A DNA stretch of 5,144 nucleotides, taken from Kiritimatiellia bacterium. GTDB lineage: Bacteria; Verrucomicrobiota; Kiritimatiellia; UBA8416. Of the stretch, positions 1 through 5,144 are shown one piece after another; position 1 is the stretch's first letter; the number at the start of each line of letters is the position of its first letter. Location: positions 1 through 5,144 of the forward strand of contig SLBU01000106.1 in assembly GCA_007126175.1 (NCBI GenBank). Reading direction: 5' to 3'. The notes beneath the pieces were generated by a model. The model was not told the origin of the DNA and did no database searches. It saw nothing but the letters and a program-made list of their open reading frames with translations. The translations under genes and the position numbers were made by a program.

Positions 1-51
1 GAATTAGGCACTAGCGCGGCACCGATGCGCTTTACCATTTTACCCTAGCAT

Positions 52-60
52 AGGAATGAG
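52..60 (+). promoter_or_regulatory. Ribosome binding site of cysD (weak)
   Basis: The purine-rich stretch AGGAATGAG ends 8 bases before the cysD ATG at 69. It is a moderate Shine-Dalgarno match (AGGA, then GAG) and the only candidate in the short leader. No convincing -35/-10 pair was found in the 68 bases before the gene, so the promoter probably lies further upstream, outside the window. Confidence 0.45.
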
Positions 61-68
61 TTGGCACC

Positions 69-974
69 ATGACTGATTATCGACGCAACACCCTGGATGT
101 TCTCGAAGCCGAGGCCATATACGTACTGCGCGAAGTGGCCGCACAGTTTGAGCGCCCCGTCATGCTGTTCTCGGGCGGCAAAGACTCGATCATTATGGCG
201 CATCTGGCCGTCAAAGCCTTCTTCCCCGGCAAAATCCCCTTCCCGCTGCTGCATATCGATACCGGTCACAACTTCGAGGAAACCATCGTGTATCGCGATA
301 ACTGGACGAAGCAAATCCACGCCAACCTGCTCGTGCGCACCGTCGAGGACTCCATCCGCAACGGCCGCGTCAAGGAAGAGGAGGGTACCAACCCAAGCCG
401 CAACGCCCTGCAAACCGTCACGCTCTTGGATGCCCTCACAGAATTCCAGTTCGACTGCGCCCTCGGGGGAGCCCGCCGTGACGAGGAAAAAGCGCGCGCC
501 AAGGAGCGGTTCTTCAGCTTCCGCGACCGCTTTGGCCAGTGGGACCCCAAAAACCAGCGCCCCGAACTCTGGAACCTCTACAATGGCATGCATCGGCCCG
601 GCGAACACATCCGCGCATTCCCCATCAGCAACTGGACCGAGCTCGATGTCTGGCAGTATATCCAGCGCGAGGACATTCCCTTGCCATCCTTATATTTCAC
701 CCACGAACGCGAAATCGTACGACGTCAGGGAGTCATTCTTGCGGTCGGCCCCTACAATCAGCCCACCACAGGCGAAACCGCTGAAAACGCGCGCGTGCGC
801 TTTCGTACCATCGGCGATATGACCTGCACCGGTGCCACTGAAAGCGAAGCCAATACCATCGCCGATATCGTCAACGAAATCGCCGCCACCCGTGTGACCG
901 AACGCGGCGGGCGCGCCGATGACAAACGCAGTGAAGCCGCCATGGAAGATCGCAAAAAACAAGGCTATTTCTAG
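69..974 (+). CDS. cysD: Sulfate adenylyltransferase subunit 2 (ATP sulfurylase small subunit)
   Basis: This is the catalytic subunit of the CysDN ATP sulfurylase, which adenylylates sulfate with ATP to give APS and pyrophosphate in the cytoplasm. The 301-residue protein matches the usual family length (about 300). Visible motifs are the PP-loop SGGKDS at residues 35-40, DTGHNF at 64-69, the family block GGARRDEEKARAKER at 133-147, PISNWTELDVWQYI at 185-198, and FRTIGDMTCTGATESEA near 245-261, where the family normally has RTIG(C)xPxTGAVESEA. The C-terminus (GRADDKRSEAAMEDRKKQGYF) is also typical. The ATG gives the standard N-terminus, including the TLDVLEAEAIYVLREV helix, so the start is secure. 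It is followed after 26 bases by its partner cysN, with which it would be co-transcribed. No key residue is missing. Family assignment is near certain; whether the APS serves cysteine synthesis or sulfation cannot be told from the window. Confidence 0.97.
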   Translation: MTDYRRNTLDVLEAEAIYVLREVAAQFERPVMLFSGGKDSIIMAHLAVKAFFPGKIPFPLLHIDTGHNFEETIVYRDNWTKQIHANLLVRTVEDSIRNGRVKEEEGTNPSRNALQTVTLLDALTEFQFDCALGGARRDEEKARAKERFFSFRDRFGQWDPKNQRPELWNLYNGMHRPGEHIRAFPISNWTELDVWQYIQREDIPLPSLYFTHEREIVRRQGVILAVGPYNQPTTGETAENARVRFRTIGDMTCTGATESEANTIADIVNEIAATRVTERGGRADDKRSEAAMEDRKKQGYF

Positions 975-980
975 TATTTT

Positions 981-988
981 AGAGGGAG
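981..988 (+). promoter_or_regulatory. Ribosome binding site of cysN
   Basis: AGAGGGAG lies in the 26-base gap after the cysD stop and ends 12 bases before the cysN ATG at 1001. The spacing is slightly long but it is the only purine-rich candidate, and it supports the assigned start, which places the GTPase P-loop at residues 25-33 as expected. Confidence 0.55.
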
Positions 989-1000
989 ACCCCCAAAGCT

Positions 1001-2830
1001 ATGCAAAGCACAGACACGATACAGGACCAGACGATCGTAAAGGAACGCGACCTCTTGCGTTTCACCACGGCCGGTAGCGTCGACGACGGAAAAAGCACCC
1101 TGATCGGGCGCATGCTCTTCGACAGCAAGCAAATCTTCCAGGACCAAATGGACCAATTGGAGCATTCCAGCAAGTTGCGAGGCGAGGAAAACGTCAACTT
1201 AGCCTTGCTTACCGATGGGTTGCGCGCCGAACGCGAGCAAGGGATCACCATCGATGTGGCCTACCGGTACTTCTCGACCGCTGGCCGCAAATTCATCATT
1301 GCCGATACCCCCGGACACGAGCAATACACCCGTAACATGGTTACCGGTGCATCCAACGCCGACCTCGCCATTATCCTCATCGATGCACGGCATGGTGTGT
1401 TGCCACAAAGCCGGCGTCACGGGATTATCGCCAGCTTGCTGGCCATTCCGCATGTTGTCGTTTGCGTCAACAAAATGGACCTCGTGGACTTCAACAAGGC
1501 GCGCTTCGACGAAATTGCCGATGAATATCGCCAGTTTGCCAGCAAACTCAACATCCACGACATAACCTTCATACCGGTATCAGCACTGCTCGGCGACAAT
1601 GTCGTCAATCGCAGCGAGAATACGCCCTGGTACCAAGGCCCTCCCCTGCTTCAGTTCCTCGAGGACGTAACCATCACCGCCGATCGCAACCTCGTCGACT
1701 TCCGCTTCCCTGTACAATATGTCATCCGCCCCAATCAGGACTTCCGCGGCTTCGCGGGCATGGTCGCCTCCGGCACGATCCGCGTCGGGGAGGAAATCAT
1801 CGTGCTCCCGAGCATGCAACACTCCACCGTTACTCGCATCGTTCGCCACACCGATACCCTCACCGAAGCGCGCGAAGGCGAGGCGATTGTCCTGACCCTC
1901 GCACACGAAATCGACATTAGCCGCGGCGACATGATCGTCCGCCGCCACAATATCCCCGAAGTGGAAAGCGAATTTGAAGCGACCGTCGCCTGGATGGATG
2001 AACGCCAGGATCTCACCCCCGGAAAGGAAATGCTCCTGCGCCACACTACACGCACCAGTAAAGCCATTATCGACGAAATCTTGTACCGGCTGGATGTCAA
2101 TACGCTCCATCGCAGCGAGGCACCCGCCCTGAAATTGAATGAAATTGCCCGCGTGCGAATCACCACGGCACAACCCCTGTTCTTCGATCCCTACGACCGC
2201 AACCGTGCCACCGGCGGCTTTGCTTTGATCGATCCGGATGACTTCCGCACCGTCGGTGCCGGCATGATCCGCCACAGCTCCCGATCGACCATCTCTGAAC
2301 TTAAACGCGAAAAATCGCGCCAGACCTCCCTGCCGCCTCCATCCGAAACGCTCTGGACCCCTGGTCTCGTCGCCCTTTCCGACAGAATCCGCAACCAACA
2401 GCATGCGCCCTTGTGTGTATGGTTTGCGGGCAATGACCCCGCGGCGCAATTGCGCATTGCCGCCCTGCTCGAAAAAGCGTTGTTCGATCAAGGCATCCAT
2501 GCGATCCGCTTAACCGACGACAACACGCGCAAGGGCCTGAATGCCGACTTGCGAGATACCCCCTTCGACGAACAGGAGCGCATCCGCAGACATCTCCATC
2601 TGGCCCGTTTCTGCCTCGATCAAGGACTGGTCGTGATCTGCGTTCTCCAACAGCCCATCCCCTCCGACTTGATCGTACAGCGCTTTGAGGAAAGCACCTG
2701 CATCATGGTTGCCTTTGACGACGAGGCGCGTATCCCCCAGCCGACCATCACGCTCGATCCCCAACGCACGGAACCGCACGCATGTGCCGCTTTACTCCTG
2801 GAACGAATTATGCCTATAATCCGATCCTAA
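1001..2830 (+). CDS. cysN: Sulfate adenylyltransferase subunit 1 (GTPase) with fused degenerate APS-kinase domain
   Basis: This is the regulatory GTPase subunit of ATP sulfurylase; GTP hydrolysis drives APS synthesis on CysD. The protein has 609 residues, longer than plain CysN (about 430-475) and a little shorter than typical CysNC fusions (about 620-640). The EF-Tu-like G domain has GSVDDGKST (25-33), EREQGITIDVAYRYF (77-91), DTPG (102-105), NKMD (157-160) and PVSAL (192-196), so GTP binding should be intact. Beta-barrel domains follow at about 230-315 and 320-430, the second ending NRATGGFALIDPDDFRTVGAGMI. A linker at about 431-470 leads to an APS-kinase-like domain (about 471-609). That domain lacks a Walker A motif: WFAGNDPAAQLR stands where CysC has WFTGLSGSGKST. 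The GTPase half is certain. The C-terminal part should not be annotated as an active adenylyl-sulfate kinase. The gene follows cysD and precedes punA by 17 bases. Confidence 0.95.
   Translation: MQSTDTIQDQTIVKERDLLRFTTAGSVDDGKSTLIGRMLFDSKQIFQDQMDQLEHSSKLRGEENVNLALLTDGLRAEREQGITIDVAYRYFSTAGRKFIIADTPGHEQYTRNMVTGASNADLAIILIDARHGVLPQSRRHGIIASLLAIPHVVVCVNKMDLVDFNKARFDEIADEYRQFASKLNIHDITFIPVSALLGDNVVNRSENTPWYQGPPLLQFLEDVTITADRNLVDFRFPVQYVIRPNQDFRGFAGMVASGTIRVGEEIIVLPSMQHSTVTRIVRHTDTLTEAREGEAIVLTLAHEIDISRGDMIVRRHNIPEVESEFEATVAWMDERQDLTPGKEMLLRHTTRTSKAIIDEILYRLDVNTLHRSEAPALKLNEIARVRITTAQPLFFDPYDRNRATGGFALIDPDDFRTVGAGMIRHSSRSTISELKREKSRQTSLPPPSETLWTPGLVALSDRIRNQQHAPLCVWFAGNDPAAQLRIAALLEKALFDQGIHAIRLTDDNTRKGLNADLRDTPFDEQERIRRHLHLARFCLDQGLVVICVLQQPIPSDLIVQRFEESTCIMVAFDDEARIPQPTITLDPQRTEPHACAALLLERIMPIIRS
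2411..2827 (+). other. Degenerate APS-kinase (CysC-like) domain at the CysN C-terminus
   Basis: Residues 471-609 of CysN follow the CysC fold in order. VWFAG stands for the strand before the P-loop, LEKALFDQGIHAIRLTDDNTRKGLN for LEKRLxxxGxxxxxLDGDNxRHGLN, IRRHLHLARFCLDQGLVVICVLQQPIPSD for IRRVGEVAKLxxDAGLxVLTAFISPxRxD, and PTITLD for the PEIxLDT near the end. Against remembered consensus, the P-loop Lys is Gln483 and the following Ser/Thr are Leu484/Arg485. The catalytic first Asp of DGDN is Thr505. DRxENIRR has become DEQERIRR (523-530). ISP has become QQP (550-552). The roughly 35-residue lid segment containing KARAGEIxxFTGID is absent between FDDEARI and PQPTITLD. Kinase activity is very unlikely. 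A regulatory, APS/PAPS-sensing or purely structural role is inference. Confidence 0.75.
2791..2820 (+). promoter_or_regulatory. Candidate sigma70 promoter for punA-cca inside the cysN 3' end
   Basis: TTTACT (2791-2796, 4 of 6 matches to TTGACA) and a perfect TATAAT (2815-2820) are separated by 18 bases. The predicted start is about 2826-2829, at the end of cysN, giving a leader of about 20 bases to the punA ATG. The signal sits in codons for cysN residues 597-607, so it could be a coding coincidence, but TATAAT is unusual in this GC-rich sequence and its position just before the next gene is apt. Confidence 0.4.
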
Positions 2831-2844
2831 CGCGAAAGGATCGG
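2821..2844 (+). promoter_or_regulatory. Hairpin across the cysN stop that covers part of the punA ribosome binding site
   Basis: CCGATCC (2821-2827) and GGATCGG (2838-2844) form a perfect 7-bp stem around a 10-base loop. The loop contains the cysN TAA (2828-2830) and AAA of the punA Shine-Dalgarno; the GGA of that site lies in the right arm. A ribosome finishing cysN would melt the stem, which is the usual arrangement for translational coupling. The structure is read from sequence only. Confidence 0.45.
2834..2840 (+). promoter_or_regulatory. Ribosome binding site of punA
   Basis: GAAAGGA ends 7 bases before the ATG at 2848. This good Shine-Dalgarno at ideal spacing decides the start in favour of 2848 over an in-frame ATG at 2782, which lies within cysN and would add 22 residues unlike the family N-terminus. 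Confidence 0.8.
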
Positions 2845-2847
2845 CAT

Positions 2848-3672
2848 ATGGACAAGGCAATACTGGACCAATCCCTGCAGGCCATACAGGCCCAGTTGCA
2901 CGTTACGGCCATTCAACATGTACTGATCCTCGGTTCCGGATGGAGCGACATCGCCGCGGCATTCCCCATCCTGGCAGAAATGCCCTACGAGAATATCCCC
3001 GCAATGGGCGCACCAGGCGTAAGCGGCCACAAGGGACGCCTACTCCTCGCACAGACGGGCAACGCCACCGCCCTGATCTTTCAGGGAAGGCGCCACTGGT
3101 ACGAGGGGCTCGGCTGGACCCCCGTGGCACTCCCCGTATATGTCGCCAAATGCCTCGGCGCACAACACGTTCTGCTCACCAATGCCGCTGGCGGCATCAA
3201 CCCGAAGCTGATCCCTGGTGATCTCATGATCATTACGGACCATATCAACGGCATCGGCCACAACCCTCTCGTCGGCCAGCATGACACCATCTGGGGACCT
3301 CGCTTTCCCGACCAGAGTAGCGTCTACACCCCCCAACTGCGCAAAACCCTGCTGCAATCGGCCCGCACCCTCGGGCACAGCGTGCACGAGGGGATCTACC
3401 TCGCCACATCCGGCCCCATCTATGAAACCCCGGCAGAGATTCGAATGTTTCGTACACTCGGCGCCGATGCCGTAGGAATGTCAACCGTCCCCGAAGCCCT
3501 ACTGGCCAGCGCGGCGGGTCTGCAAGTGGGGGCAATTTCCTGCATCACAAACCACGCCGCCGGCGTAACGGATGCCCCGCTCGGCCACGATGAGGTACTC
3601 GCGGCCACCACCCGGACCATGCCAGTAATGAAAGCGATCCTGCACCATGTGGTCACCCAGCTCTCAACCTGA
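2848..3672 (+). CDS. punA: Purine nucleoside phosphorylase (class I, trimeric type)
   Basis: This enzyme phosphorolyses purine (deoxy)nucleosides to the free base and (deoxy)ribose 1-phosphate in cytoplasmic purine salvage. The 274-residue protein has the normal family length. Motifs are LGSGW (28-32, phosphate loop), GHKG (60-63, phosphate His), GRRHWYEG (80-87, corresponding to GRxHxYEG), NAAGGI (112-117), GPIYETPAE (189-197, with Glu193 in the place of the base-binding Glu of mammalian PNP), GMSTVPE (210-216) and TNHAAG (234-239). Asn235 occupies the position of the Asn that favours 6-oxopurines, so inosine and guanosine are the likely substrates. Methylthioadenosine phosphorylase is unlikely because the GRxHxYEG and ETPAE forms are those of PNP. 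The start at 2848 is set by GAAAGGA seven bases upstream. The gene begins 17 bases after cysN and its end overlaps cca by 26 bases. No functional link with sulfate activation is apparent; the linkage looks purely positional. Confidence 0.94.
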   Translation: MDKAILDQSLQAIQAQLHVTAIQHVLILGSGWSDIAAAFPILAEMPYENIPAMGAPGVSGHKGRLLLAQTGNATALIFQGRRHWYEGLGWTPVALPVYVAKCLGAQHVLLTNAAGGINPKLIPGDLMIITDHINGIGHNPLVGQHDTIWGPRFPDQSSVYTPQLRKTLLQSARTLGHSVHEGIYLATSGPIYETPAEIRMFRTLGADAVGMSTVPEALLASAAGLQVGAISCITNHAAGVTDAPLGHDEVLAATTRTMPVMKAILHHVVTQLST

Positions 3673-5017
3673 TCCCCAACAGCAGCAAAACCTGAAGGCC
3701 GCCGCCACGACCCTTGTCCAACGCCTCCAGCAAGCCGGCTACGAAACCTATTGGGCCGGCGGATGTGTGCGCGATCAGCTCTTGCAACGCACACCCTATG
3801 ATTACGACATTGCCACCGCAGCCACCCCCGATCAGGTCTTGAACGTTTTTCCACACGCCAATGCCGTCGGACGGAACTTCGGCGTCGTTATCGCCGAACA
3901 AAATCGCTGCCTCTTCGAAGTGGCCACGTTCCGGATCGATCAAGGCTATTCCGACGGACGCCATCCCGATGCCATCACATTTGCGACCGCAGAAGAAGAT
4001 GCCCAACGGCGCGACTTCACCATCAACGCGATGTTCTGGGACCCCATCGCCCAGACGCTCCATGATTTTGTCCAAGGCCAACACGATCTGCAAGCGCGAA
4101 TCATCCGCTGCGTCGGAAATCCCCACCTGCGCTTTCAGGAGGATCACCTCCGCATGCTGCGCGCCGTGCGCTTTGCGCATCGCCTCGACTTCCAACTCGA
4201 TCCCCACACCGCCACCGCAATCAGCACCGAAGCACCCCGGCTCAGACACATCAGCCCCGAACGCATCCGCGATGAACTCACGCGGATTCTCATGGAAGCG
4301 CAGCGCCCCGGCCAAGCCGTCTGGACGCTCGAAACACTGGGCTTGTTGCGCACCTTTCTCCCGGAGGTGTCTGATCTCCAGCATCAGCAACAACCGCCGG
4401 AATTCCACCCCGAAGGTGATGTTCTCACCCATACGCTGATGATGCTCGATGATATGGCCTTGCGTACCCCCGCCCTTGCCTACGCCGTGCTCCTGCACGA
4501 CATCGCCAAACCGGCCACCGCTACCTACACGGGCGATCGCATCCGCTTCCACGGCCATGCCGAGCTCGGAGCCCGTATGGCCGAATCGATTCTCCGGCGT
4601 CTGCGCATGTCCAATGCCCTTATCGAAGAGGTATGCGCCTGCGTGAGAGGCCACATGCGCTTCATGGAAGTGCAAAAGATGCGCACATCCACACTGCGCC
4701 GCATGGTCGGAAGCCCGTATTTCCCCACCGAAATGGAGCTGCACCGCCTCGATTGCCGCGCCTGCCACGGCATGCTCGATCATTATGCCTTTCTAGAACA
4801 AAAAATACAGGCATTCGAACAAGAGCCCGTCCTTCCTGAACCTTGGGTTCGCGGTAACGACTTGATCGCCATGGGTCTCAAACCCGGCCCCCACTTCGGA
4901 AAAATCCTCAAACAAGCCTACGATCAGCAGCTCGAAGGCTCCGCCAACTCCCGCACAGAATTGCTCAGCCAACTCCGCAGCAAGTTTGACCGAAGACGAA
5001 AGACTGAAGACCTGTAA
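3647..5017 (+). CDS. cca: CCA tRNA nucleotidyltransferase / poly(A) polymerase family protein with HD domain
   Basis: This class II nucleotidyltransferase most likely adds or repairs the 3'-CCA end of tRNAs. The 456-residue protein has a polymerase head with AGGCVRD (37-43) and DYDIAT (52-57), giving metal-binding Asp52 and Asp54, then VGRNFGVVI (74-82), RRDFTINAM (121-129), EDHLRMLRAVRFA (165-177) and SPERIRDEL (203-211). An HD domain follows with His254, His262, HD at 284-285, His304 and His336. The end carries the RGNDLIAMGLKPGPHFGKILKQAYDQQLEG block (402-430) common in HD-containing members. The ATG at 3647 is the only good start: an in-frame TGA lies at 3629-3631 and there is no later ATG, GTG or TTG before the catalytic motif. 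It overlaps punA by 26 bases in another frame and has only a weak ribosome site, suggesting coupled translation. A poly(A) polymerase or an A-adding enzyme of a split CC/A pair cannot be excluded. The last residues (DRRRKTEDL) come from a short GAAGAC-type repeat. Confidence 0.92.
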   Translation: MWSPSSQPDPQQQQNLKAAATTLVQRLQQAGYETYWAGGCVRDQLLQRTPYDYDIATAATPDQVLNVFPHANAVGRNFGVVIAEQNRCLFEVATFRIDQGYSDGRHPDAITFATAEEDAQRRDFTINAMFWDPIAQTLHDFVQGQHDLQARIIRCVGNPHLRFQEDHLRMLRAVRFAHRLDFQLDPHTATAISTEAPRLRHISPERIRDELTRILMEAQRPGQAVWTLETLGLLRTFLPEVSDLQHQQQPPEFHPEGDVLTHTLMMLDDMALRTPALAYAVLLHDIAKPATATYTGDRIRFHGHAELGARMAESILRRLRMSNALIEEVCACVRGHMRFMEVQKMRTSTLRRMVGSPYFPTEMELHRLDCRACHGMLDHYAFLEQKIQAFEQEPVLPEPWVRGNDLIAMGLKPGPHFGKILKQAYDQQLEGSANSRTELLSQLRSKFDRRRKTEDL

Positions 5018-5030
5018 CTAAGCTGTAACT
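4992..5030 (+). repeat. Short direct repeats across the cca stop codon
   Basis: GAAGAC (4992-4997), GAAAGAC (4998-5004) and GAAGAC (5006-5011) form a degenerate tandem run encoding the last charged residues of Cca. CTGTAACT then occurs at 5012-5019 and 5023-5030 (11-base period), with the first copy containing the TAA stop. The run looks like the edge of a low-complexity intergenic element that reaches into the gene end. Confidence 0.5.
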
Positions 5031-5121
5031 TCAATCGTTTTCCAAACTCGTATTCCGCTCTCGTCGCCCGCTATCGTCCACCGGCCGACGAGAGCGGGCG
5101 ACGAGAACGATTGACGATTGA
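5031..5121. repeat. Nested inverted repeat, possible terminator or dispersed intergenic repeat
   Basis: Outer arms TCAATCGTT (5031-5039) and AACGATTGA (5106-5114) are perfect complements. A second register pairs TTCAATCG (5030-5037) with CGATTGAA (5115-5122), because ACGATTG is tandemly doubled at 5107-5120. Inside, a 14-bp perfect stem pairs 5059-5072 with 5093-5106 around a 20-base loop. A competing 12-bp stem pairs 5055-5066 with 5086-5097. No T-run follows on either strand, so this is not a canonical intrinsic terminator, though the GC-rich stem could still stop or stabilise the cca transcript. The remaining bases to 5144 (AT-richer, ATAAAG and CTCCC) show no gene and may lead into the next one. 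Confidence 0.6.
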
Positions 5122-5144
5122 ATAAAGTTTCTCCCTGCATCATC

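Noticed and set aside
1..48. Open frame ending in TAG at 46-48, a possible tail of an upstream gene (reads ELGTSAAPMRFTILP)
   Set aside because: Only 15 codons, two of them TTA, which is uncommon here, and no family motif; too short to support as a gene end.
1..68. Riboswitch or cys-regulator leader before cysD
   Set aside because: The leader is cut by the window edge and shows no paired stems or conserved motif.
1580..2500. 306-codon open frame on the - strand opposite cysN
   Set aside because: It mirrors the codon bias of a certain gene in GC-rich DNA, has no recognisable domain and lies wholly over conserved CysN domains.
2782..2847. Upstream in-frame ATG for punA giving a 296-residue protein
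   Set aside because: It lies inside cysN with no fitting ribosome site, and the 22 extra residues do not resemble PNP N-termini; ATG 2848 has GAAAGGA at ideal spacing.
3653..4783. 376-codon open frame on the - strand opposite cca
   Set aside because: It is a shadow of the conserved nucleotidyltransferase gene, with a Gly/Ala-rich translation that shows no family motif.
5059..5130. Canonical rho-independent terminator after cca
   Set aside because: The GC-rich stem is present but no T-run follows it on either strand, so only a possible termination role is kept.

Overview
The window is a compact run of four genes, all on the + strand, followed by about 130 bases of repeat-like intergenic sequence. 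The genes are cysD and cysN (the two subunits of the GTP-driven ATP sulfurylase), a trimeric-type purine nucleoside phosphorylase (punA), and an HD-domain tRNA nucleotidyltransferase (cca). The first 68 bases hold only the cysD leader. The spacing suggests one transcription unit: 26 bases between cysD and cysN, 17 between cysN and punA, and a 26-base overlap of punA and cca.

The organism is a GC-rich bacterium with C-ending codons. The protein style, the HD-type CCA enzyme and the intergenic ACGAGAACGATTGACGATTGA-like sequence fit a member of the PVC group (Verrucomicrobiota/Kiritimatiellota-like). This is impression and memory, not a search, and should be treated as tentative.

CysD and CysN together make adenosine 5'-phosphosulfate (APS) from sulfate and ATP, with GTP hydrolysis on CysN driving the reaction. 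The notable feature is the C-terminal third of CysN. It is recognisably an APS-kinase (CysC) fold, but the P-loop is erased, the catalytic first Asp of the DGDN motif is gone and the lid segment is deleted. It therefore looks like a pseudo-kinase fused to the GTPase subunit, not the bifunctional CysNC/NodQ enzyme. PunA (purine salvage) and Cca (tRNA 3'-end maturation or related nucleotidyl transfer) have no evident metabolic link to sulfate activation.

The cysN-punA junction carries two overlapping signals. One is a 7-bp hairpin that pairs the last codons of cysN with part of the punA ribosome binding site. The other is a good sigma70-like promoter with a perfect TATAAT inside the cysN 3' end, whose predicted start would remove most or all of the blocking arm. 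Downstream of cca, nested inverted repeats with two mutually exclusive pairings and small direct repeats occupy the end of the window. No RNA gene, CRISPR array, insertion sequence or attachment site was seen.
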